The position numbers and the translations under genes were made by a program. The notes under the pieces are model-generated. The model was not told the origin of the DNA. It saw only the letters and a program-made list of their open reading frames with translations, and ran no database searches. DNA of 64,000 nt, taken from contig JAJVDF010000168.1 of assembly GCA_022410635.1 (NCBI GenBank), forward strand, positions 1,424,156-1,488,155, given 5' to 3'. Below, piece by piece: positions 10,700-20,975 of this stretch. Position 1 is the first letter of the stretch. Every line of letters begins with the position of its first letter. Source of the DNA: Tretioscincus oriximinensis. Lineage: Eukaryota; Chordata; Lepidosauria; Squamata; Gymnophthalmidae.

Positions 10700-12747
10700 T
10701 CAAAACTGAAGCTGCATCCACGTGGCGTATTGGCATTTGGTTAGGAGTGCCTAACTTTCAACTTTCACAGAGGAAATTTTCCCAAAATGAGGAAAATGGT
10801 AAAAAGAAAATTAAAAGGGAAAATGAGAAAAGTCCAGTCCCTTCAAAAAGCGTGGAAATAGTTTGCAAATACAATATTGGAAGCTCAAATAAAATGCATT
10901 CCCAAGAGAAGGAAGGGTTCTGCCAAGTCCAAGAAGACACCTGTATGGCTTACCTCTGCAGTAAAGGAAGTAATTAGAATGAAGAAAAACTCGTTTAAAA
11001 AGTGGAAGGCTTATCCTAGTGAGGAGAACAGAAGGGAGCACAAACTGTGGCAAACTAAATGCAAGGTGGTAGTCAGGGATGCGAAGAAAAACTTTGAGGA
11101 GCACATTGCAAAGAATACTAAAAGAAATAACAAGGACTTTTTCAAATATATCAGAAATAAAAATCCTACCAGGAAAGCAGTCGGACCACTAGATAGCAAT
11201 GGACAAAAGGGCATTACCAAGGAGGACGTGGAGATTGCAGAGAGGTTAAATGAATTTTTTGCTTCAGTTTTCACTGAAAAAAACAGGGAATTTACCTGCA
11301 ACAGATTTAGTTTTCTCAGAAAGAACACTAGAGGAATTAAACTGGATAGAGATAACAAGGGAGGAGGTCCTTGCTAACCTTAATAAGCTGAACATTTATA
11401 AATCCCCAGGGCCAGACTGCATTCACCCAAGAATTCTTAAAGAACTCAAATGTGAAATTGCTGAACTTCTAACCAAAATATTTAATCTTTCCTTAAGATC
11501 AGGCATAGTACCAGTAGATTGGAGGGTAGCTAACGTAACACCAATTTTCAAAAAGGATCCCGGGTGATCCCGGAAATTATAGACCTAAAAGATGCAAAAG
11601 ATAGAAAACAGAGGATCGTAATAAATGGACAGTTCTCTGAGTGGAAAGAGGCAAGAAGTGGGGTACCCCAGGGATCTGTACTGGGACCTTTGCTTTTCAA
11701 TATATTTATAAATGATCTGGATGCCGAGGAAAACAGTGAAGTAGCCAAGTTTGTGGACGACACTAAACTGTTCAGGGTAGTGAAAACTGAAAATGATTGT
11801 AAGGCACTTCAGAGTGATCTATTGAAATTGAGTGAGTGGGCATCAAAGTGGCAAATGCACTTCAACTTAAGCAAGTGCAAGGTCATGCATATTGGGGCAA
11901 AGAACCCCAACCACTCCTACCACCTGATGGGAACCAAGCTTTCTGTGACCGAGCAAGAAAAGGATCTTGGGGTGTTGGTGGGCAATTCAATGAAAATGTC
12001 AACCCAGTGTGCAGCAGCAGCAAAAAAGGCAAATTCCATGTTGGGGGTCATTAGGAAAGGAATCGAAAACAAGTCAGCAAATGTTGTTTTGCCTCTTTAT
12101 AAACCTGTGGTGAGGCCACATTTGGAATACTATGTTCAATTCTGGTCACAACATCTGAAGAGGGATATTTTGGAACTGGAGAAGGTGCAGAAAAGGGCAA
12201 CAAAAATGATCAAGGGTCTGGAGCACCTCCCTTACGAAGCAAGGCTGCAACGTCTGGGCCTCTTCAGCCTCGAAAGGCGACGTTTGAGAGGTGATCTGAT
12301 TGAAGTGTACAAAATCATGCATGGGATGGACAGGGTGAAGAGAGAAAAAATGTTTTCTCTATCACACAACACAAGAACCAGAAGGCACTCCTTAAAACTG
12401 TGGGGTAGAAAAGTGAGAACAAAGTATTTTTTCACCCGGAGGGTGATCGACCTGTGGAATTTACTTCCTGAAGAGGTAGCGGTAGCTAACAGCTTGGATA
12501 GCTTCAAGGCAGGACTAGACAGGTTTATGGACACCAAGGGTATAAATGGATACTAGGATGGATGTCTGGATGTTGCAACAGGCAGGACTCCTGAAATACC
12601 ATTTGCAGGGAGTCATGAACAGGAGCAGCATATTTTGCTTTCCTCTGTTCGGACTGCCCAGGTGCATCTGGTGGGCCTGTGTGAGACAGAATGCTGGACA
12701 TGATGGGCTGTGGCCTTATCCAGTATGGCTCTTCTTATGTTCTTATG
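10700..12747 (+). mobile_element. CR1 LINE, longest copy, 5'-truncated
   Basis: About 2 kb of CR1: the second half of ORF2 plus a ~190-bp 3' UTR ending in two TTCTTATG octamers (12732-12747). The 5' end begins inside the linker before the reverse transcriptase domain; ORF1 and the endonuclease are absent, as usual for CR1. It provides the local reference for the shorter CR1 3' ends and for the CR1-derived core of the Helitron-like elements. Its 3' end is nearly identical to the copy at the window start. Confidence 0.95.
10744..12556 (+). pseudogene. CR1 ORF2 (reverse transcriptase) pseudogene
   Basis: Three frames carry successive parts. About 10744-11335 holds the pre-RT linker (WLTSAVKEVIRMKKNSFKKW). 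About 11320-11567 holds the start of the RT domain (NKLNIYKSPGPDCIHPRIL, ANVTPIFKK). 11564-12556 holds the rest: SGVPQGSVLGPLLFNIFIND, then KFVDDTKLF, then the CR1 C-terminal region (KMIKGLEHLPYEARLQRLGL) to the TAG at 12556. Around 11584 the sequence jumps from the GNYRP motif straight to DRKQRIVINGQFS, so the RT segment with the first catalytic aspartate is deleted. The usual ADD of the catalytic box reads VDD here. The frame breaks and the deletion make it non-functional. Confidence 0.9.
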
Positions 12748-12847
12748 CTGTCCCGGCAGCTCCGCCAGATGTAAAGTCGGCTTCTCAGCAGCAGAGCCTC
12801 TGTAGGGAAATTTGCATGGGCATATGAGATTTCTGTGCATTCCATAT

Positions 12848-13005
12848 TCCTCCATGAGGCCCGCTGGGTGGACTTTGGCCAACCACAGTTCTTTAGAACT
12901 CTCTCAGCCCCGCTTACCTCTCAGGGTGTCTGTTGTGGAGAAAGCAACAAAAGCTATGAGACCCTCANTTTGGTGAAGGGGGTATAATAGTAACAATAAT
13001 AAAAT
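12848..13005 (+). mobile_element. Sauria-type SINE, body fragment
   Basis: Lacks the tRNA head but has the diagnostic body: CGCTGGGTGGACTTTGGCC, CTCTCAGCCCCGCTTACC, GTGTCTGTTGTGGAGAAAGC, close to the SINE at 63487-63745. The tail degenerates into AT-rich sequence. Confidence 0.7.
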
Positions 13006-13215
13006 TTTGCATAAAGATGAATTATTTTCAAATTAAATCACTCTTTAGAATTTAACAATGCACCTAATTATAATTATTATTATTAAAAAATATTGTATTC
13101 AATTTTAAACAAGCAGCGTGCATACTGGGACGTAAGGAGAAGGTGAAAAACGCGTTACAATTAATAACAATTTTAGAAATTAAAAAATTGAGTTTGATTT
13201 TTAAAAAAAAAATTC
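13006..13215. other. AT-rich block directly upstream of the CpG island
   Basis: Runs such as TTATAATTATTATTATTAAA and TTTTTAAAAAAAAAATTCC, with very few CG dinucleotides, give way within ~100 bases to CpG-dense DNA. No gene seen. Confidence 0.6.
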
Positions 13216-13300
13216 CAACCTAATTTCAATCCATTGTCCCAGAGGAAAAAGGAACCACCAGGCCAAGCGACAGAACCGTATTTATTAAACGGATGAGGTG

Positions 13301-13305
13301 ATTGG
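13301..13305 (-). promoter_or_regulatory. CCAAT box 1 (reverse, ATTGG)
   Basis: Context GTGATTGGCTGAG, a good NF-Y type site, 35 bp from CCAAT box 2 and facing the opposite way. Confidence 0.6.
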
Positions 13306-13335
13306 CTGAGCAATCANAGCGCAGGTAATTCCCAG

Positions 13336-13340
13336 CCAAT
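13336..13340 (+). promoter_or_regulatory. CCAAT box 2
   Basis: Context CCCAGCCAATCACAG, a near-ideal NF-Y site (CCAAT followed by CA). Confidence 0.6.
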
Positions 13341-13489
13341 CACAGACCTCCGCCTAGCCCCCATGCCGCGCGAGGCTTGCCACAACGTGCGCGAGGCGCG
13401 AAGGAGGAGCTACGGTGGCGTGGAGGGTATTAAAAGGCTCTTTTGGGTCGTTGGAAGATGTTTCTCGGACGTCAAGCGGGAGTTCCTCG

Positions 13490-13500
13490 TGCGCATGCGC
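13490..13500. promoter_or_regulatory. NRF-1 site, TGCGCATGCGC palindrome
   Basis: A perfect match to the NRF-1 core palindrome. A related TACGCATGCGCGCA sequence lies at 13587-13600. NRF-1 sites are typical of CpG-island promoters. Confidence 0.65.
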
Positions 13501-13710
13501 GTTTTCTCCCTCTCCCCCACTTCTTGCCTTGTGTGCGTCACCCACACTCCCGAGGGAAAAAGGAGAACGGCGCCGACGATGCTTCGTACGCATGCGCGCA
13601 GTCCTTTACGTTCAAGATTCCGTCAAGGACTGTTCGGCTCGCACAGCGCCGCACACTTTCCATTTCCGATCGGCCATTTGTTATGCTGTGCGCGACGACG
13701 GCGTTCTGTG

Positions 13711-13715
13711 ATTGG
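13711..13715 (-). promoter_or_regulatory. CCAAT box 3 (reverse, ATTGG)
   Basis: Context CTGTGATTGGCGC, a reverse-orientation NF-Y type core within the CpG island. Confidence 0.6.
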
Positions 13716-13769
13716 CGCAAATCGGCTGTCAAACAAAAGCGGCCGGATCCGCCCACTAACATTTATCTG

Positions 13770-13774
13770 ATTGG
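13770..13774 (-). promoter_or_regulatory. CCAAT box 4 (reverse, ATTGG)
   Basis: Context TATCTGATTGGTGCAG, 59 bp downstream of box 3 in the same orientation. Confidence 0.6.
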
Positions 13775-13843
13775 TGCAGAACTTCATCCCCTCCACCCCC
13801 TTCCCCGAATTGGGCCGCGAAGCGCGCTGTCTCCGCCTACCAC

Positions 13844-13848
13844 CCAAT
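13844..13848 (+). promoter_or_regulatory. CCAAT box 5
   Basis: Context CCACCCAATCAGCGG. A GACGTC element follows 9 bp later. As the most downstream CCAAT box, it fits a transcription start around 13900-13960 if the usual 60-100 bp spacing holds. Confidence 0.6.
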
Positions 13849-13909
13849 CAGCGGACGACGTCGGCGAGCACGTCAAGGGCCGAGGGAGGCAGGCAGCGCA
13901 GCGCAGCTC

Positions 13910-14216
13910 CCTTAACAGTTAAGCAAAATATAGTCCGACGGCCGGAGGCTGATTTGAGCGGAAAAGAAGGAAACCGAAACGGGCTGGCAGGGCGGAAGCG
14001 CGGTTGGAATCTGACAGGAACTCCTTTGGCCTCCCTCGGCGCGCCTCCCTCCACTGTCCCGAGGCGGCGGAGGGATACGAGAGCGAGAGGGACAGTGAAT
14101 AATCCCGACCGCCTGCCTGCCTGCCTGCCTGCCTGCCTGGGGAGACTCGGAGCGGCGGGACCGTCAGCGGAGGTGGGGAGGAGAGAGGAGGACGGAAGGA
14201 GGAGGAGCGGGTGGTG
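13910..14216 (+). other. MEF2A: Probable non-coding exon 1 of MEF2A (5' UTR)
   Basis: The 3' boundary is a strong donor: GGTGGTG followed by GTAAGTG at 14217. The 5' boundary is not visible; about 13910 is an estimate from the last CCAAT box. The exon is G+C-rich, includes a (GCCT)7 run, and would be untranslated, since the MEF2A start codon is in exon 2. Known MEF2A genes have untranslated first exons, which fits. A cDNA would be needed to fix the start and to exclude alternative first exons. Confidence 0.6.
14111..14138. repeat. (GCCT)7 tetranucleotide repeat in exon 1
   Basis: Seven uninterrupted GCCT units inside the predicted 5' UTR, 78 bp before the donor. Flanked by CCGACC and GGGGAG. 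Confidence 0.9.
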
Positions 14217-14370
14217 GTAAGTGAAAGTAGTTCCGGCTGCGCTTCGGTGGGCCGCCTCGCCTAAAAATAGCGCCCGGTGGATATCCATGCGCCGCTCGTC
14301 TTGGCGTCTGCGGGCTGGAGCGCAGTTGGGGAAGGAAGCGGCGCGGGGGGCGGAGGGGAGGAAGAGGAGG

Positions 14371-14527
14371 NNNNNNNNNNNNNNNNNNNNNNNNNNNNNN
14401 NNNNNNNNNNNNNNNNNNNNNNNNNNNNNNNNNNNNNNNNNNNNNNNNNNNNNNNNNNNNNNNNNNNNNNNNNNNNNNNNNNNNNNNNNNNNNNNNNNNN
14501 NNNNNNNNNNNNNNNNNNNNNNNNNNN
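14371..14527. other. Assembly gap (157 Ns)
   Basis: An unbroken run of N. It begins in G-rich sequence (GGAGGGGAGGAAGAGGAGG) and ends before a C-rich minisatellite, so GC-rich or repetitive DNA probably broke the assembly. The run length may be estimated rather than measured. Confidence 0.99.
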
Positions 14528-14990
14528 CCCCATTCCCACCTCCATGAGGCATTGCTTGGATCTTGCCTTCCTCCACTTTGCTGGAGTTGCTTCCCCCCAA
14601 CTCCACCGACTGCTGGAGCCTTGGCGCCCCCCCCCTCAATTGCTGGAGCCTGACACCCCTCCCCAGAACTCTTTGCCTGTCCCCCAGTCCCACCTTGTTG
14701 GTCATTCGCCCTTTCCCCACTTTGCTGGAGTCTTGCCTACTCCCCATTATTGCCTACTCCACATTATTGGGGTCTCCCTCACCCCTATACTTCGTTTGAG
14801 CCTCCCATTCCCATTTGGTTGGGGATCTGCTGGAGCCTCTCTCTCCCCATTGCAGGAATCTTGCCCCCCACCTGCTCTTTTGTTTCCACTTTCAGTCTCC
14901 CACCCCAACATTTTAGGGGTCTCCTACCCCAGCCTGTGGGATTCTTGTCTCTCCACCTAATTGGGGGCCTCAGGTTTTCCCCTTTCCTCA
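14528..14990. repeat. Degenerate C/T-rich minisatellite
   Basis: A recurring motif of the type CCCCAnTTTGCTGGAGTCTTGCC appears in many variant forms: TTTGCTGGAGTTGC, CTGCTGGAGCCTTGG, ATTGCTGGAGCC, TTTGCTGGAGTCTTGC, TCTGCTGGAGCC, each followed by a CCCC-rich spacer. Unit spacing is irregular, roughly 30-45 bp, so the array is old. It starts right after the assembly gap, which may hide more units. Confidence 0.7.
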
Positions 14991-17410
14991 AGGCACTAAC
15001 TTCTGTGGGTTGGGTTTTTTTAATGGAGAAGNAGAAGGGGAGAATTTTCTTGTCTCTTTACCCTCTTTGCTTCTTTCCCAGTTTGAGTAGTATGATTTTG
15101 AAATGTGTATCTGGTGGGGATGAGCACCAACTTCTCCATATGAGGCACTGCATGCCTAGAAACATGTGTGTGCTTTAAACACACATACATAGACATGCTT
15201 CCTTCCCCCACGCCTCTCCTACAAGTTGTGATTGTGGGACCCAGACCACCCTTTCTTGGTCCTGGACATGGGATGGTGAAAGTTGCCTTCTGTAAAGAAA
15301 CCTATATACAAATGTTTGCATTTCCTCTGTGTATTACGTCTATAGTTGGCTCCAGTGCAATAAACCTGGATGTTTTTATTGACGTGCGCATAAATTGTGC
15401 ATGTTCAGAGAAGGTATGTTCTCTACAGTCCAAACAGAAATGATAAGAAATGTACGGGCCCTTAACACACATTGATAAATAAGTGCATGCATGAGCCAGG
15501 TTGTTACGTTATGCAGCTTTTGTAGGTTTGTGAGGAGGTCATTTCTTATGAGCTGCATTGGGGTCACCAGAAGAGAAAAGCAGTAATGGAAATGAGATGT
15601 GTTGCCTGTCTTCAGGAATTGGGCTGCTCAGCTGTTGACTGATGATTCTTTTTCCCTCCAACTTTAATAAAGATGGAGAGATATTAGTTAATTATGCTAA
15701 CTGTTTACTGCTGGCTATAAGTTTTGCAACCTTTCTGTTCCAACTTTTCCTTGCTTCATTGCTTGCAGTTTAAGTAGAAAAAAGTGAGGGAATACTAGAT
15801 AGCTTGGAATAAAGTTGAATGAATTTCTTGTCCTAAAAATTGGATTAGGAGGCAGAAGGTTATAGGGAGTTTTTGTGGACAAACCTATAGGTTGTCCTCA
15901 AAATACCTTTTTTGGCACCTATTTGCAGCTTGAATCTTGACAGGTTAAGAAAAATACGATAAATAATTGAAATGAAGGCCAGATAATCTTGTTCCTATTC
16001 GTCGCTTGGGTTGATAGAAAATAAAATTGAGCAAATGTTAGTTCATAGGCTAAACTTTGTAACTTTCTACTAATTTTGTTTCTGTTTAAATAGCTTTTTA
16101 TAAAATAGATACTTTGGCTGGAAATATTTTATCTATTTCCTATCAGGTTAATGCAAGAGTATTTTTATTGTGGAAGAGGCATTGTCATGGAAACAGTTTG
16201 TATTTTGCCACTCAAATTTGAGTTTGAAAAGTGTTGTCTTGTATTGGTCAGTTTTAGAAAAACAGCTGAACTGTTTTAGACTTTATTTTGATTACCATTG
16301 AAGAAGCAGATAAGTTTCTGACTAAGTGCAATTTAGTAATTCTTGCTAGATCTGTAACATACGCAATGTTCTCTTTGTTTGAATAGGAACATTGTTTTTA
16401 ATGTCTGATAATGGCTTGGGTGACATTCTTGACTTATTTAAAATAAGTCTGTATCTAGGGTGGGGTGTATTAATACCGCCCAGATTTTGCTGGAAAACTC
16501 CCAATGCTCTGTTACCATACGTAAAGTTGAAGAATAATGGAAGATCAGAGTCCTACAACATCAGGAGGACTGAAAGATTCTTTCTTCACTTGGTGTTATT
16601 CTGGATTATAGCTTCTATCCTCATGCTAGTATAAATTACATACAGTAGATTTTTTTTCATAATTTGTACCTACAGGCATATTATNGAGCTCTTTTTCTGG
16701 ATATAACCCTGTGTAAGGCTCAAGGCAAAAATATCATTAGTTCCACAATGTGGACCTGCCCAGATATATTGTGCAGTTTATGATCTTGTTTGCCCAGACC
16801 TCTGCAATGTATTTTAGTGATCTGTTACAGCACATCTAATGTATTATAACAGATCCTAAAAATGCATTTCTGAGCCTGTGCAACAGACCCTGTTTCTCTT
16901 AATGTCATAAAGAAAGGGCAAGTATTTTCCATAGTTGCCNTAATAAACTATTGCCAGTTTTCCGGTGACTGCCCTATTGAAATGCAAATAAACAATTTGA
17001 ATAAAAATGAGAATCCATACTTACGTCTTTGCACAGGAAGGTGCGGGGGAAAGAACCCCATTTGTTCCGGACTAGAATGTTAAGCAGCTAAGATGTTCAA
17101 ACTGTGACTTCCTGAAATTGTCTGAAGTTCTTTATGATATAAGAATTCAGGAACATGATTTGGCAATTCAATATTTCCAAGGGTTATTTTTTAATGTTCA
17201 TGAGTATTTGGAAATTTGCCATGTTTTCTAAAGTGTCTTAAACAGTTTAAAATCTGGGTGTTTGTTTTCTGTCTAGTTGACTATTCTTGGGATTCTTTTT
17301 CAAAAGGAAAGTTTTTCATTTTAAGATCTGTTTATTCACCTGCCTAGTGTATTTGTGTGAAAGCTGCCAATCTAGCCATAGTTAAAACTCAAACAGCTGT
17401 TAGTCTGGAT

Positions 17411-17470
17411 CAAAGAGTTCTCGTAGCACCTTAGAGACTAACAGAGAAAAAGAAGCTTCATAGACTAGTC
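17411..17470. repeat. Short interspersed repeat, GTAGCACCTTAGAGACTAACAG family
   Basis: TCGTAGCACCTTAGAGACTAACAG with a following AAGCTTCA block. Related blocks occur at 45935-46065, 49555-49600 and 56330-56500. I recognise it as a common amniote interspersed motif but cannot name the family. Confidence 0.5.
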
Positions 17471-18024
17471 CTGTTTTGTATGATACATGGAGTGAACTGC
17501 CTACGGACAAAGCTATGCAGGCAAGCTGTGTCTGTCAAACCTGAGATTCTTACTATTTTCTAATTACTGAATTTTATANTTAATTGTTCTAGAATGTTAA
17601 AATATTTTTTGTGTGTAGGAGGGTACTGCATAATGTAAAATTATTAATAAATATTGCTGTCTGTTTAAAGGCCTTCAGTGTTCAGAGAAAGTCGTTGTGC
17701 TGTATTTTGACAAGATGCAAATCTACTGAGCCAGCCTTACTTTAGTAGAGGACCAACTTCCTACAAACTAGAGGACCCCATGTTTTAGTCTACTGGGTAG
17801 TTGTCCCCCTTTCCCCCCAACAAGGGGTTTTAGAAACCAGTTTTTTATTGAAAGATTTACTGTTAAAATCTATACTGTTCACTGCTGTTTGTAGATAGTC
17901 CAAATAACAACTGCTGTACATTTTCTGATACATATATATCAACCCTGAGTGTGTTGCTCATGATGGAACTTCATGGGAAAACATTGAGATGACTTATGTT
18001 AAGGCCCACAGAAAAGTGACCAAA

Positions 18025-18197
18025 AGGTGAAGCCTTTTTATAAAGAACCCCAATATAACAAAATTTGTGGTAAAACCAATTTGAACGTCCAAGCCTATAA
18101 GGGTAATGTTTATTACAATAGTTTTTGTCATAACAAAATTTAATTATATAGAAGACATTCACCTAGCCCCTTGGCATTTGTTATAAGGGGTTTCAAG
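18025..18197. mobile_element. Palindromic MITE, Tc1/mariner-like (copy 1)
   Basis: Ends complement each other: GGTGAAGCCTTTTTATAAAGAACCCCAA at the left and TTGGCATTTGTTATAAGGGGTTTCA at the right. Matches the element at 31873-32056 along its length. No coding capacity. Confidence 0.6.
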
Positions 18198-20284
18198 GCT
18201 AAATAAATGCTCCCAATAATCAAATTGCTGGCTGTATTAATTACAGTCCAATTTTTAAAGCGAAAAGCGACCAAGAGGATCTTTAGTAAATTATTGAATT
18301 TCACCATACATTTAGTAAGTATTTATCGGACACACCTAGAGTATTTATTGTGAAGAAATTACTTATTCAAATCTTTTATTTAATCCATTGTAGTTACATG
18401 CAATATTTATTTGTTATTTATTCCTTTATTTGGCATTTTAAAACAGGATCTGATGGTATTACTTTGAAGATATAAGAATTTTAATTTGGTTTTGCCAAGC
18501 AAATCTTACATCGTGGCTATTTTGTTTTGGTAGCATGTTTAGAAGTTAGTGAAGAGGTGGATTATAAAATCTATATTTGTGATACTTATGATGATTTGTT
18601 GATTAAAATAGAGGAATTGGGAAATAGAGGAAACTTAATTATCTTTAAGCTATTCTTCTTTAACTGTATCTTTCAATATTTTGTCCAATCTGAGAAATCT
18701 GTGCTATAATAGAAAAAAAATCAACATTTTTTTTNAAAAAATCATCAGCTTTGTTACTGTTTTCAGCTGAAGCAGTCTGCGTTTATTTAAAGCCATTATC
18801 TCCGGTTTATTTGTTTTACTGCAAGATGAGATTCGTGGGAAGTGTTTCTGAACATGCATAGTCCTCCTTCTGACTATATTAAGAAGAAGTGTGAGAATTT
18901 GGATTTTTTCCAGCACATGATATTAGGAACTAGTTCAGTCCCTCTGGATTCGTATGTTGGAAATGGTGTAAAAAAGTCGTTTGAACCAGCCACACAGCTG
19001 TTGTGTCCATATGTACGTAGACACAAAAATGACTCCGTGCCCTGAACAAATTTTTGGAGTGCTTTCTTTTCTCCTGAGGTTTAATCCTTTGCAACTGTTG
19101 AAGTGTTTTGTGACATCACCATCTTTGCCTGACCTTTCGACTTTGAAAACGAATGTGGGAGCCTCTTAAGTGTTTGGAGATTAGTGGAAACATGGAGGCA
19201 GAATGGTGTGTTTGGATATTATTCTCATGCCCAAGAGATTAGTAATATGTACATGAATGTGCTCTTTAAAGTATCTTTGGAAAGAGTTGGCGGTGCGATT
19301 TTTGATGATGATGTAAAATATAGAATAACAAAAAAGAGAGCACTGCAAAAATGTATAAAGAAGAGATATTCTGAAGCAATAGAAGTAGAAATGAAGTTAT
19401 AAATTATCCACAGTATTGCAAGTCAACAGTCAAGCAATAAATAATTATGTGAACAATGAATGTGATGCTGCAGGCTAGTTCTTTAGAGAATTCAATGTAT
19501 GACTTCCAAGTCTTTCTAAATCAACCTACTGGCTAGTGTTTCAGTTGTGTAGATAGTTTGAAAGAAACTGTATAGGTAGCCCCTGAATTAATAAGCTGAT
19601 TGGGGAAAAGGTGTTGCTTGTAAAGTGGGGATTTGTAAAGTGGAAGGCAATATAAGTAATCTTTAGGATAATATTCTAAAATGGAATGCTTATCAATATG
19701 TTAACTGATAAAGTAGGGTTTACTTNCGTATTTTTAAAGTTTTCAAATGTAATAGGTTTTCATTTTTGCATATAATAGATCCGTGTCACAAAAATAATGT
19801 ATGAAATTAACAGCTTTCTAGACATATGTAATAGAAAGGTCATGAGTAGAATAGTACATAATACAAATGCAGAGTTTCTGGATAAAGCTGTTACATTTTA
19901 TTTATTTATCAAAAGTTACCATGTATTAGTTTAAGAAATATAGCTCAAATGTAATATTTAGATATCATTATGTTATATTAATGAAGGAAAGATCTGTAAT
20001 ACCTTTAGAATGCGTCATAAGTATTTTGCCTTATTCCGTAGTCAATTCTTAGAGTATATCTGCTCTGTGTTATTGTAAAAATGCTTCCTACATTTTTTAA
20101 AATGCGACTTTTTGTACTGGTCTGCAAGTGGGTAGCTGTTTAATAGTTTTGTAGTATTTGATGAATGAGTAAAATATAGCAACTGTTAAAAGCAAACAGT
20201 GCACATGACAATCTTATCCCTGTGCTTGTCATGCTGTGAACTAAAATTACTATTAGTATTTCCTCATTATCATTGAGTATAATA

Positions 20285-20975
20285 TAAGTTAGTAAGAACA
20301 GAACAGAAGACCTGGTGGGTTGGCCTACAGCCCAGCCTCCTGTCTCATAGAGAAGAAGAATGCAAAAACCTTCATCTGTTCTTGAATCCCTTCAATGACT
20401 TATAGAGATTCCCTGTCAGCCTCTCCAATCTGGAGACAGAAACCAGGAAGCCACTGATGTACTTGACTTCCGTGAATTTATCTAACCTTTTCTTGATGTA
20501 TACAGGCTGCCTAATGGCACATATTCTTCTAGTACTAAATTCCATAGACAAGTAGTTCACAATTGTTGTTCACTTTGGCTACAATTTCCATAAATCGTAT
20601 TGTTCATATTAGCAAAATGTTTTTAATTAAAAGAGTCCGTGTTATTTCAAATATTTCACCTTGCTNTCCCCTCCTTTAACTGTAAATTATCTGGACCCAT
20701 TAAAGCTGCAAAATTCCTGTCCCAGTTTCGTATGATAATCCTAACTTCCCTTTGTAGCCCATCAGCTTTATAGAATGTCCCCTAGTCCCAGTGCTGTTGG
20801 ACAGACAAAAATAAAATAAAATAATTTTATATAAAAGAATGCTTTTTCCCTACCTATCCAACCCTTGCATATGATTTTATATACTCCAGTTAAGTCCATT
20901 CTTAAATGGTGTCTTTCAAGATTAAAAAAGACCTAGGCATTACAGCCTGATTTAATAAGGAAAGTATTTCTTTCC
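20285..20975 (-). mobile_element. CR1 LINE 3' fragment, antisense, diverged
   Basis: Order of blocks matches antisense CR1: AGTAAGAACAGAACAGAAGACC, CTCCTGTCTCATAGAGAAG, CCTCTCCAATCTGGAGAC, then the coding complement (CCCATCAGCTTTATAGAATG, TATCCAACCCTTGCATATG, TGGTGTCTTTCAAGATTAAA). Heavily diverged, with an A-rich insertion near 20805-20840. Confidence 0.7.

Larger units (their letters stand above)
13290..14370 (+). promoter_or_regulatory. MEF2A: MEF2A CpG-island promoter region
   Basis: Abrupt rise in G+C and CG dinucleotides relative to both flanks, with no TATA box in a plausible position. It contains five CCAAT boxes, an NRF-1-type palindrome, GACGTC/GACGTCA elements (13468-13474, 13857-13862) and a GC box (GGGCGG at 14348-14353). 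This is the standard architecture of a broad, constitutive vertebrate promoter. It lies just upstream of a good splice donor and is the only CpG island in the window, so I assign it to MEF2A, whose first coding exon lies 24.8 kb downstream on the same strand. The assignment is inference. The downstream edge is cut by an assembly gap. Confidence 0.85.

Noticed and set aside
13363..14220. Long overlapping open frames on both strands across the CpG island
   Set aside because: GC-rich DNA is poor in stop codons; the frames overlap each other, continue through the gap as unknown residues, and show no domain. The region is better explained as promoter and 5' UTR.
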